5,756 bases of DNA from Candidatus Heimdallarchaeota archaeon (lineage in GTDB: Archaea; Asgardarchaeota; Heimdallarchaeia; JABLTI01): NCBI GenBank assembly GCA_023128635.1, contig JAGMDP010000147.1, positions 1 through 5,756 of the forward strand. The letters are read 5' to 3'. The position numbers and the translations under genes were made by a program. A model generated the notes under the pieces. That model saw only the letters and a list, made by a program, of their open reading frames with translations. It had not been told where the DNA came from and made no database searches. Shown in pieces: positions 1 to 5,654 of the stretch (its first letter is position 1; each line of letters starts with the position of its first letter).

Positions 1-170
1 GGTCCCACGATTGCTGTTTCACAGACTTCTAACAAGTATCCCCAAGAAGGAGTGTTTATCATTTCCTCAAAGAATTGAGTAACTGTCATGCTATTCAAAT
101 AGATATGAATGAATAGAAAACTTGGATAAGTGATACCAAGTGATGTAAAGAATCCTTTCAAGTAACCCAT
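1..170 (-). CDS. N-terminal part of an unrecognised protein, cut by the window edge
   Basis: On the minus strand an ATG at 170-168 opens a frame that stays open for 56 codons to the window edge, so only the N-terminus is present. An in-frame TAA lies two codons upstream (176-174), which fixes this ATG as the first possible one, and a GGAG Shine-Dalgarno-like sequence sits 9 nt before it. The peptide starts MGYLKGFFTSLG. It has an aromatic, hydrophobic stretch at about residues 7-25 that could be a membrane segment or a buried helix, then a more polar part containing FFEEM and PSWGYL. I do not recognise the family. The gene is divergent from the radical SAM gene. Start position and coding nature are fairly well supported by the open frame and ribosome site; function is unknown. 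Confidence 0.6.
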   Translation of the reverse strand, partial: MGYLKGFFTSLGITYPSFLFIHIYLNSMTVTQFFEEMINTPSWGYLLEVCETAIVG

Positions 171-179
171 GAGTTAATT

Positions 180-206
180 CTCCAGAGAGTATAATCTAAT
201 AATCAA
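180..206 (-). promoter_or_regulatory. Ribosome-binding site and possible TATA region of the left partial gene
   Basis: Read on the minus strand, GGAG at 183-180 lies 9 nt before the ATG at 170. This is the same motif and spacing as for the GTPase gene and the preferred start of the coiled-coil gene. AT-rich TATA-like sequence lies just upstream (about 206-189), but the exact box cannot be fixed: the nearest candidate (198-189) would place the transcript start after the ribosome site. Confidence 0.4.
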
Positions 207-254
207 CTACAATGGTAATTCTACAAAATGTATTAAAAACCTTGGTAAATATGC

Positions 255-263
255 ATTATATAG
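255..263 (+). promoter_or_regulatory. TATA-like box of the radical SAM gene
   Basis: The sequence ATTATATAG is centred about 31 nt before the ATG at 290. With the usual archaeal spacing of about 26 nt from TATA box to transcript start, transcription would begin near 285, so the mRNA would be leaderless or nearly so. A short AGGA at 282-285 is only 4 nt from the ATG, too close for a typical ribosome site, which agrees with a near-leaderless transcript. Confidence 0.45.
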
Positions 264-289
264 AACAGATGTAGTTTTGGTAGGATTGT

Positions 290-1225
290 ATGAATAACAA
301 AATAAGTTTTGCAGAGATACTGAATGCTTCACAAAACGAATTGGACCAGCTTTTAGAAGAAGGGCGATCTTTAAGTTGGAATAATTTTGGTCGAACTCTT
401 AAAGTCTACAATCCAAGTAACAAATTCCCATCAATTAGTGTAACAGGAGCTTCTTGTGCGCTTAATTGCTTACATTGTAATAAATACTATTTGAAAAATA
501 TGCATCAAATAAATTCGACAGATGATTTGGTGAATTTTGCAATTAAATTAGAGAAAAATCAAGGTAAAGGGATTCTACTAAGTGGGGGATATAATGAAGA
601 ATCTATAGTACCATTGGAGCCTTACCTGGAAGCTATTTCTCGCATTAAATCTGAAACCAATTTGAAAATCAATGTTCATCCAGGTTTAGTAAGTTCTAAA
701 CAAGCACAAGAATTAGCAGATGCTGGTGTCGATGCTGTTTCTTTTGATTTGATAACTGATGACGAAGTAATTTCTAAAGTAATAAAAAATGACAAACGAG
801 GAAAAGACTACATTGAATCCTTTAAATCTCTAGTTAATGCAGGTCTGCATGTTGTTCCCCATATTTGTCTTGGACTTTATTTCGGCGAAGAAAAAGGAAA
901 TTTAGATGCTTTAGAAGCTGCTCTGAAATATGAAATACCATTAATTGTTTTTTTGGGTTTAATCCCAACTAAAGGAACAATTATGGAAAACTCAAAGATA
1001 ATCAATGAAGATTTCTTAACTAGAATAATACTTTATACTCGATTAAGAAAACCAGGTCTTGAACAATCGTTAGGTTGTATGAGAGTAAGACAAATTGATT
1101 ACGAACAAGCAGCAATATTAGCTGGTATAAACAGAATTGCTGTGCCTAAAAAGAAATCATTAGATTTTGCCAAGAATACGCTTGGATTATTAATAGAACA
1201 AATCGAAACATGCTGCTCATTATAA
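290..1225 (+). CDS. Radical SAM protein, biotin-synthase-like
   Basis: This 311-residue cytosolic protein is a radical SAM enzyme. The three cysteines C56, C60 and C63 form the CX3CX2C motif (CALNCLHC) that binds the catalytic [4Fe-4S] cluster; SGG at 98-100 fits the glycine-rich SAM-binding motif. Later barrel-like strands include NVHPGL (128-133), SFDL (151-154) and PHICLG (190-195). The overall pattern resembles the uncharacterised archaeal homologues of biotin synthase and, less certainly, the two-protein archaeal lipoyl synthases; sulfur insertion or another radical reaction is possible, but the substrate is not visible. Extra cysteines at C263 (in GCMRVR) and the terminal pair C308-C309 could ligate an auxiliary cluster. 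The N-terminal 45 residues are a helical extension before the barrel. ATG 290 is the first in-frame start and follows a TATA-like box. It converges on the coiled-coil gene with 18 nt between stops. Radical SAM membership is firm; the reaction is not. Confidence 0.93.
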   Translation: MNNKISFAEILNASQNELDQLLEEGRSLSWNNFGRTLKVYNPSNKFPSISVTGASCALNCLHCNKYYLKNMHQINSTDDLVNFAIKLEKNQGKGILLSGGYNEESIVPLEPYLEAISRIKSETNLKINVHPGLVSSKQAQELADAGVDAVSFDLITDDEVISKVIKNDKRGKDYIESFKSLVNAGLHVVPHICLGLYFGEEKGNLDALEAALKYEIPLIVFLGLIPTKGTIMENSKIINEDFLTRIILYTRLRKPGLEQSLGCMRVRQIDYEQAAILAGINRIAVPKKKSLDFAKNTLGLLIEQIETCCSL

Positions 1226-1243
1226 ACTTTGTACTCCAAAATC

Positions 1244-2071
1244 TTACTCTAAGCTTTCTATTGTCTTGACAACTTTTCTGAGTTTTTCATCGCGTTCTGC
1301 TAGCATGCGTTCTAGAGTTTCGACTTTTGTTTCTAATTGAGTTTTTGAATCAGATGAACTCTCACTTTTTCCCTTTAAGATAATTAATTGTTCTTTCGCC
1401 TTATTCAAAATCTCTCGAAGTTTGTCAATTTGCTCTTGTTTCTCATTGAGTTCATTGGTTATATTATTGATCTGTTGCTGGAAGTTTTTACTAATTCCTG
1501 TCTGAACATTCATTGATTCAACTTCTTGCTGTCGACACTTATCATTTAATCCATTGATAACAGATTCCAATTCGGTTATTTTACGATCCTTATCACTAAG
1601 TTCAGTTTCTATATTGCTTCTTGTTATGGAGGTTTCATCAACAGAATCAACAAGCATTTTCAGGTTTGCAATCTCTTGATCTTTTTGCTCCAAGGTTTTT
1701 TGGAAGCTTTCTGCAATTTCTTCTTTAATTCTTTCAATTTCAGCATTTTTTTCTAAAAGTATTCTTTGGTTCTTCTTGTCAAATTCCTCTTGAATTCCAG
1801 CAAGGCTCCTTTGCTTTGTTTCCAAATTCGATTGTATCATTCCTGTCTCTGTAAGTAATGATCTCCATTCTGAAGCTGATGAAAGCATATAATCTCGAGC
1901 AAGTGGATGTATAAGATGCCAATTCTCTCGTATAATCTGTCCTAGTACTCTGTGTTCATCATTTACTCTAGTCTCATCAAACAAAGGTTTTTCAGCGACA
2001 TTATTAATAGCAGTATAATCAGGATATTCATTCCACAAAGTTTTGATTTTTTTAGATTGACGACGAGGCAC
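1244..2071 (-). CDS. Long coiled-coil protein of unknown function
   Basis: From the preferred GTG start (2071-2069) the product is 275 residues. It begins with a basic segment (PRRQSKKIK), followed by a mixed region to about residue 75 containing helical-looking sequence (LIHPLARDYML, SEWRSLL). The remaining 200 or so residues are rich in E, K, Q, L and I with heptad-like spacing, typical of a long coiled coil. Breaks occur near VDSVDETS and in a serine-rich patch (SESSSDS). No signal peptide, membrane segment or enzymatic motif is visible. The start was chosen because GGAG lies exactly 9 nt before the GTG; the frame also has a TTG at 2086, giving 280 residues, but it overlaps that GGAG. The gene is divergent from the small GTPase gene and shares its upstream region, so a role as a scaffold or GTPase partner is conceivable but is inference. 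Low-complexity coiled coils can match many unrelated proteins, so homology claims need care. Confidence 0.82.
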   Translation of the reverse strand: MPRRQSKKIKTLWNEYPDYTAINNVAEKPLFDETRVNDEHRVLGQIIRENWHLIHPLARDYMLSSASEWRSLLTETGMIQSNLETKQRSLAGIQEEFDKKNQRILLEKNAEIERIKEEIAESFQKTLEQKDQEIANLKMLVDSVDETSITRSNIETELSDKDRKITELESVINGLNDKCRQQEVESMNVQTGISKNFQQQINNITNELNEKQEQIDKLREILNKAKEQLIILKGKSESSSDSKTQLETKVETLERMLAERDEKLRKVVKTIESLE

Positions 2072-2080
2072 ATTCAAAGA

Positions 2081-2084
2081 CTCC
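2081..2084 (-). promoter_or_regulatory. Shine-Dalgarno site that decides the GTG start of the coiled-coil gene
   Basis: Read on the minus strand, GGAG occupies 2084-2081, followed by 9 nt and then GTG at 2071-2069. The TTG at 2086 overlaps this motif, and the TTG at 2077 is only 3 nt away, so neither is well served by it. The same GGAG plus 9 nt arrangement precedes the ATGs at 170 (minus) and 2303 (plus). Confidence 0.5.
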
Positions 2085-2094
2085 AAACTACTCG

Positions 2095-2117
2095 CATATA
2101 CATTAATACTATATATG
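2095..2117 (-). promoter_or_regulatory. TATA-like box of the coiled-coil gene, within a small inverted repeat
   Basis: On the minus strand CATATATAG (2117-2109) is a good TATA-like box. At about 26 nt to the transcript start, transcription would begin near 2087, just before the GGAG at 2084 and the GTG at 2071, giving a leader of about 15 nt. The box overlaps one arm of a 6-bp inverted repeat, CATATA (2095-2100) and TATATG (2112-2117), with an 11-nt spacer. This could be an operator but is AT-rich enough to occur by chance. Confidence 0.4.
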
Positions 2118-2225
2118 TGTGAAGAACCGTTTAATAAATCTTACAAAAGGGAACAAAAAACAAACAAGTATTAATTAAAAGAATAAAAGGACTAGTTAGA
2201 TAGATTTTTACATAATACCAAATAC

Positions 2226-2243
2226 TTAATTGCAGTCAATTAA
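2226..2243. promoter_or_regulatory. 18-bp palindrome, candidate operator
   Basis: TTAATTG (2226-2232) and CAATTAA (2237-2243) are perfect 7-bp inverted arms around the 4-nt spacer CAGT. The element lies 60-77 nt before the GTPase start codon and about 155 nt before the coiled-coil start. Its size and symmetry fit a site for a dimeric helix-turn-helix regulator. It overlaps the next inverted repeat by five bases. Binding is inferred from symmetry only. Confidence 0.4.
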
Positions 2244-2272
2244 ATTCATTTACTAAAATTATTGAATTTAAT
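2239..2272. repeat. 10-bp perfect inverted repeat upstream of the GTPase gene
   Basis: ATTAAATTCA (2239-2248) and TGAATTTAAT (2263-2272) are exact inverted copies separated by 14 nt. The spacer contains TAAAATT, one candidate TATA box, and the right arm abuts a second candidate, TTATAAT (2274-2280). Occupancy of the arms would therefore be expected to affect the GTPase promoter. The sequence is very AT-rich, so chance is not excluded, but ten matched base pairs next to another palindrome is notable. Confidence 0.45.
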
Positions 2273-2293
2273 GTTATAATCTACCAAAAGGAG
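2253..2293 (+). promoter_or_regulatory. Promoter region and ribosome-binding site of the GTPase gene
   Basis: AAAGGAG ends at 2293, 9 nt before the ATG at 2303, a clear Shine-Dalgarno site. The TATA box is ambiguous. TTATAAT (2274-2280) is the best match, but at normal spacing it would start the transcript at the ATG itself and exclude the ribosome site. TAAAATT (2253-2259) would start it near 2283 and include the site, so it is the more consistent choice. Confidence 0.45.
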
Positions 2294-2302
2294 CCCTGAG
2301 AA

Positions 2303-3613
2303 ATGTCAGACATAAAACGCGAATTTGTCTTTAAAGTTGTACTGATGGGTGAAGGATCGGTAGGGAAAACTAGTATACGTTCTAAGTTTATGGGTGTAGG
2401 CTTTAAGAGCGAATACATCAAAACAATTGGTGCTGATTTTGCTTCTAAGGCTATAGAACTCGGTGAAAATAAAGTTCACTTCCAAATTTGGGATCTTGCT
2501 GGACAAAAAATGTATCGACATGTTAGATCATCTTTTTACAGTGGGTGCAAATGTGGTTTCTTAGTTTTCGATCTCACACAACCAGTTACTTTAGAAAAAC
2601 TTGAAGAGTGGGCTGAAGAAGCAATTAGCCATTCTGGTGGTTTTCTAAAAATCTTTATTGTTCTAGGAAACAAACACGATTTGAAAGATCAAATAAAGAT
2701 TAAAGATGAAGATATTGAGAAATTTATTGAAAAACTAAGGAAAAAGAAGAACATAGAAGCAGCTTACTTAGCGACTTCTGCAAAAACAGGAGAAAACATC
2801 CCTGAAGCTTTTGAAATGATGGGAAAAATGTTTCTGGAGAAAGAAGGTTTCCCTTTTGAGGGGCAAGGTACAGAAATTGATGATGAAACTTTAGAAAAAC
2901 ATCATCAAGAAATACAGAATTTAATTACTGTGCCCGATGCCCCAGCTCAAGAAGAAGAAACAACTAAAGTTGATAAAATAGACTTGGCAGAATTGGAAAG
3001 CGATGAAATTCAATTTGTCATTAAAACGGTAATGGATAAAATCAGTCAATTAACTGAAATTACTATTGCTCTTGAAGAACGATTGTTAAATGTTGAAACA
3101 AAAAAAGTTTCAGCTAGCACAACGGCTGCAGATATTACAGAGTTAAAAGAGAAGATAAGTAGCTTGGAAAATCAACTTGAAGTATTCTCTATTGATACTG
3201 ATAGTCCAATCGATGAAACAGTTTTTGATGATTCTAAGATTTCAGAAATGACAGAGACGATACCTGTCCCTTCAATAAATGAAATAAGTACGAAAACAGA
3301 GAAAGAACAAGATATGAGTTTCGTAACTTTAGATAGGACCTCACTTGAATCGATGGAAATTTCAGAAGAGAATAATGATGAGGAAAGAATTGCTGATATT
3401 CTAAAAGAAACTGAGAGTGAAGAAATAACAGAGGATATAGATTCAGCAGAATTAAAACCTCCACCAAAGAAAAAGGCGGAAAAGAAACCTAAGAAGGATA
3501 AAGAAGGGAAAGCTAAAGCAACAAAAGCGCGGTGCCCAAAATGTGGAAGCAAACTATCTTATATCAAACAATATGATCGATGGTATTGTTATCGCTGTAA
3601 GGTATACGTATAA
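2303..3613 (+). CDS. Rab/Ras-like small GTPase with C-terminal zinc ribbon
   Basis: This 436-residue protein is a GTP-binding switch followed by a long tail. Residues 8-182 carry all five G motifs: GEGSVGKT (16-23, P-loop), T41 in TIGADF (switch I), DLAGQ (64-68, with Q68 matching the catalytic glutamine of Ras), NKHD (123-126) and TSAKTG (158-163). IGADF, AGQKMYR and LVFDLT match Rab-type signatures, so hydrolysis of GTP is expected. The tail has a helical, probably coiled-coil stretch (about 228-295), a long acidic, probably disordered linker (296-384), a lysine-rich segment (385-408) and a zinc ribbon with C411, C414, C429 and C432. Typical Rabs are about 200 residues and end in prenylated cysteines; here there is no such motif, and the basic stretch plus zinc ribbon take that place. 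ATG 2303 has a good ribosome site. The family assignment is firm; the pathway is unknown. Divergent coiled-coil neighbour may be a partner (inference). Confidence 0.95.
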   Translation: MSDIKREFVFKVVLMGEGSVGKTSIRSKFMGVGFKSEYIKTIGADFASKAIELGENKVHFQIWDLAGQKMYRHVRSSFYSGCKCGFLVFDLTQPVTLEKLEEWAEEAISHSGGFLKIFIVLGNKHDLKDQIKIKDEDIEKFIEKLRKKKNIEAAYLATSAKTGENIPEAFEMMGKMFLEKEGFPFEGQGTEIDDETLEKHHQEIQNLITVPDAPAQEEETTKVDKIDLAELESDEIQFVIKTVMDKISQLTEITIALEERLLNVETKKVSASTTAADITELKEKISSLENQLEVFSIDTDSPIDETVFDDSKISEMTETIPVPSINEISTKTEKEQDMSFVTLDRTSLESMEISEENNDEERIADILKETESEEITEDIDSAELKPPPKKKAEKKPKKDKEGKAKATKARCPKCGSKLSYIKQYDRWYCYRCKVYV

Positions 3614-3651
3614 TTTAGCTTCTAGATGTATGATTTTTATTAAGCACAAAG

Positions 3652-3667
3652 AATATATTTTTTCTTT
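3652..3667 (+). promoter_or_regulatory. TATA-like box and T-tract between the GTPase and DUF362 genes
   Basis: AATATATTTTTTCTTT lies in the 77-nt gap. The AATATATT part (3652-3659) would start a transcript near 3682, just before ATG 3691, giving the DUF362 gene its own promoter. The T6 tract (3658-3663) followed by CTTT could at the same time be a poly-U stop for the GTPase transcript; another T5 lies at 3634-3638. Co-transcription by read-through cannot be excluded. Confidence 0.4.
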
Positions 3668-3690
3668 CCAATAATGATAGGGAATAGCCA

Positions 3691-4893
3691 ATGAGTAAAG
3701 TAGCGATTGTTTATGTAGAAAAATCTGATGTAGAAACAGCTGTTCGAAAAGCTATAAATCTTCTAGGTGGTTTAGAACAATTCGTTTCTAATGAAGATGT
3801 GATATTGCTTAAACCTAATTTATTAATTGCCCCTGAAAAAAAAGAAGTCCGGGATAAAATTAGAACAGATCCCAGAGTTCTAGAAGCTTTAAGCAAGATG
3901 CTTCTTGAACTTCAGAAAAAAGTTATCATTGGTGATTGTAGTGCTGCCGGTCATGATGGTGGTACGCGAGAAGCTATATTACAAAGCGAGTATCTCAAGA
4001 TAAGTGACAAGTTTGAGGATGTTGAAATTCGAAGTTTAGAGAAAAATGGGCCAATAAATGTTGATGTTATGGGAAAGAAACTTAGAAAAGTAAACATTGC
4101 AAAAGACATTATGGATGCTAAAACGATTATCAATGTACCTAAAATGAAAACTCATTCAATGACACTTTATACAGGGGCAATTAAAAACCTCTTTGGTACT
4201 ATAACTGGAGCAGATAAGACAAGAATTCATTCTTTAGGAGCGAGTATCCATGGATTTTCACAATGTTTGGTTGATTTATTTGCTTTTGAAAAACACAAAA
4301 TAAAACTTAATGTTATGGACGCCATTATCGCTCTAGAAGGCATGGGACCGGGTGCCAGTGGTCAAGCAGTTGAAATGAATCTTGTTTTAGCAAGTGAAGA
4401 TGCCGTTGCATTGGATGCTGTAGCCTTCAAATTAATGGGACATGATCCTAAGAAAGTTCCTGCAACAAGATATGCTGCGGAACAAGGATTAGGTGAAATT
4501 GATTTAACCAAGATTAAAATTCTTGGAGAAAAAATAGAAGATCACCAAAAGAAATTCAAATTACCAGTAACAGCAAAAATTGCGGTCATACCATTCCAAA
4601 GATTCTCGAACATTTCAATCAGGCATCCTAAATATACTTCTGGTTGTACGGGATGTCAAGATTGTGAACGAGCTTGCCCAGAAGAAGTAATTAAGATTGT
4701 TAAAGATAAGAAGGGAGAGAATAAACCGACGATTGATTTCAAAGGCTGCATTTCATGCTTTACATGTATAGAAATTTGTCCGGAAGCGTGTTACACACAT
4801 CAATTTAGAAATGTGAAAAAAGCACTTGCAATAGGAATTCCAATTATTCTAACTATTATAGGATTAATTATTGCACTAGTCCTATTATTGTAG
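3691..4893 (+). CDS. DUF362 protein with two [4Fe-4S] clusters and C-terminal membrane anchor
   Basis: This 400-residue protein begins with a DUF362 domain (about 1-300), recognised by LKPNLL (40-45), NVPKMKTH (148-155), GAIKNLFG (162-169) and the ASEDAVALDAVA segment. A bacterial-type ferredoxin domain follows, with two CX2CX2CX3CP motifs (C319, C322, C325, C329; C353, C356, C359, C363) that should bind two [4Fe-4S] clusters and carry electrons. The last 23 residues (378-400) are almost purely hydrophobic, preceded by RNVKK, so the protein is probably a tail-anchored membrane protein with the catalytic part in the cytoplasm. DUF362 has no settled biochemical role that I can state; a redox reaction fed by the ferredoxin part is the natural inference. 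GGGA at 3680-3683 is a weak ribosome site 7 nt before ATG 3691. The stop is 5 nt from the convergent methyltransferase stop. Domain calls are firm; function is open. Confidence 0.92.
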   Translation: MSKVAIVYVEKSDVETAVRKAINLLGGLEQFVSNEDVILLKPNLLIAPEKKEVRDKIRTDPRVLEALSKMLLELQKKVIIGDCSAAGHDGGTREAILQSEYLKISDKFEDVEIRSLEKNGPINVDVMGKKLRKVNIAKDIMDAKTIINVPKMKTHSMTLYTGAIKNLFGTITGADKTRIHSLGASIHGFSQCLVDLFAFEKHKIKLNVMDAIIALEGMGPGASGQAVEMNLVLASEDAVALDAVAFKLMGHDPKKVPATRYAAEQGLGEIDLTKIKILGEKIEDHQKKFKLPVTAKIAVIPFQRFSNISIRHPKYTSGCTGCQDCERACPEEVIKIVKDKKGENKPTIDFKGCISCFTCIEICPEACYTHQFRNVKKALAIGIPIILTIIGLIIALVLLL

Positions 4894-4907
4894 CGAATTT
4901 AATCGCT
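4892..4907. terminator. Short inverted repeat at the convergent gene ends
   Basis: AGCGA (4892-4896) and TCGCT (4903-4907) form a 5-bp inverted repeat around ATTTAA. It spans the stop codon of the DUF362 gene and holds the methyltransferase stop in its loop. It could act as a small two-way transcript end; on the plus strand a T5 run follows about 6 nt later. The stem is short, so this is weak. Confidence 0.2.
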
Positions 4908-5588
4908 TTCTGGTTTTTGGGCGAAGAGAATATAATGCCCATATCCTTTCTTGTCATTAATGCTCTCAATTGAATATGGAGCACGATACCACTCTTTATA
5001 GTAAAGATCTTTTATTTCAAAATTTTTGAAGAACTCTAATACGTCTTCAGTATAAGAGAAGAAATGGGGAATGCCTTTTTCGGGTTCCTCTTGTTTGATA
5101 AGTGTTTGTTCATCAATGACACCTGTTTTATCATAGAATGGTTGATTTGGATCTTTTGTTAAGATAGTCCCAAAGAAGAAACCTCCAGGTTTAATAATAC
5201 GGTAAATTTCATTGATCACACTAATCATATCATCTTTGAAAGCATGATAAATCACATTAAAAGCAAGAACCAAATCATAGTGATTATCTGGTTGAGTGAG
5301 ATCGGTCATTTTTCCATGGTAAACATTTGCCTTGAGTCCATCCTTTTTGAGCCATTCTTGTGTGCTTTTAACGGCTTCATTTGAGAGGTCCAATGCATCT
5401 ACTTCATATCCTAGTGAGGCGAAATAAATTGTATGACGCCCTACTCCACAACCCAAATCAAAGATTTTTGCAGGTGGTTTCCCTATATAATATAGTAAAC
5501 TCATAACATAACCATCTGGAATTTTCCAATAAGTGAAGTCTTCTACTTTTGACCAATCCCAACTAACCTGAAGTGATTTCTCTTTCAT
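4899..5588 (-). CDS. Class I SAM-dependent methyltransferase
   Basis: This 229-residue protein is a soluble methyltransferase with a Rossmann-like fold. Motif I is IFDLGCGVGRH (42-52), the SAM-binding glycine loop; D67 in ALDLS is the acidic residue that normally binds the ribose hydroxyls; D96 in MTDL fits motif II; YDLVLAFNVIYH (104-115) is the next strand; and IIKPGGFFFG (131-140) is the usual post-motif turn. The pattern is that of small-molecule methyltransferases of the Methyltransf_11/25 and TehB-like type, but the acceptor cannot be read from sequence. The N-terminus is rich in tryptophan (W10, W12, W21) and the C-terminal part holds the presumed substrate cap. ATG at 5588-5586 is the first start; a perfect inverted repeat lies 6 nt before it and may control translation or transcription. 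The gene lies downstream of an unrelated minus-strand gene end and a T8 tract, so it is probably its own unit. Confidence 0.92.
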   Translation of the reverse strand: MKEKSLQVSWDWSKVEDFTYWKIPDGYVMSLLYYIGKPPAKIFDLGCGVGRHTIYFASLGYEVDALDLSNEAVKSTQEWLKKDGLKANVYHGKMTDLTQPDNHYDLVLAFNVIYHAFKDDMISVINEIYRIIKPGGFFFGTILTKDPNQPFYDKTGVIDEQTLIKQEEPEKGIPHFFSYTEDVLEFFKNFEIKDLYYKEWYRAPYSIESINDKKGYGHYILFAQKPESD

Positions 5589-5594
5589 AGTACC

Positions 5595-5618
5595 ATCTCT
5601 TGTGTGTTTTCAAGAGAT
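5595..5618 (-). promoter_or_regulatory. Perfect 8-bp inverted repeat just before the methyltransferase start
   Basis: ATCTCTTG (5595-5602) and CAAGAGAT (5611-5618) are exact inverted copies with an 8-nt spacer. The near arm is 6 nt from the start codon, and on the minus strand it contains GAGA, the only ribosome-site-like sequence there. If transcribed, an 8-bp hairpin would hide that site; as DNA, the 24-bp dyad has the size of a repressor operator. Either reading is inference from symmetry and position. Confidence 0.45.
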
Positions 5619-5646
5619 ATGGAATAGAAAAATGTTTCTTAAAATT

Positions 5647-5654
5647 AAAAAAAA
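5647..5654 (-). terminator. Poly-T transcript end after the right partial gene
   Basis: On the minus strand an uninterrupted T8 directly follows the TAA at 5657-5655, then AATTTT. Runs of five or more T after a stop codon are the usual intrinsic termination signal in archaea. The same AT-rich stretch could also supply the TATA element for the methyltransferase gene. Confidence 0.5.

Noticed and set aside
205..232. Direct repeat CTACAA twice with 14-nt period upstream of the radical SAM gene
   Set aside because: Six matching bases in AT-rich sequence are expected by chance; no third copy or symmetry.
1214..1225. C-terminal CCSL of the radical SAM protein read as a CaaX prenylation box
   Set aside because: Soluble enzyme with no other membrane signal, and CaaX processing is not expected for this family; cluster or thiol chemistry is a better reading of the cysteine pair.
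2072..2086. TTG at 2086 as the start of the coiled-coil protein
   Set aside because: It overlaps the GGAG ribosome site; GTG 2071 has that site at the same 9-nt spacing as two other genes. Not fully excluded, since a near-leaderless TTG start is possible.
2141..2292. Three copies of AAAAGG(A/G) in the divergent region as a repeat family
   Set aside because: Short purine-rich sequence in AT-rich DNA; one copy is simply the GTPase ribosome site and spacing is irregular.
2306..2521. Minus-strand open frame of 71 codons inside the GTPase gene
   Set aside because: It is the antisense shadow of the P-loop and switch regions, whose motifs are clear on the plus strand; no ribosome site or family resemblance.
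3172..3552. Minus-strand open frames of 126 and 77 codons opposite the GTPase tail
   Set aside because: Serine-, phenylalanine- and leucine-rich composition is what the antisense of an acidic, lysine-rich coding stretch gives; no independent support.
3711..4133. Two minus-strand open frames of about 60 codons inside the DUF362 gene
   Set aside because: Antisense shadows of a conserved domain on the plus strand.
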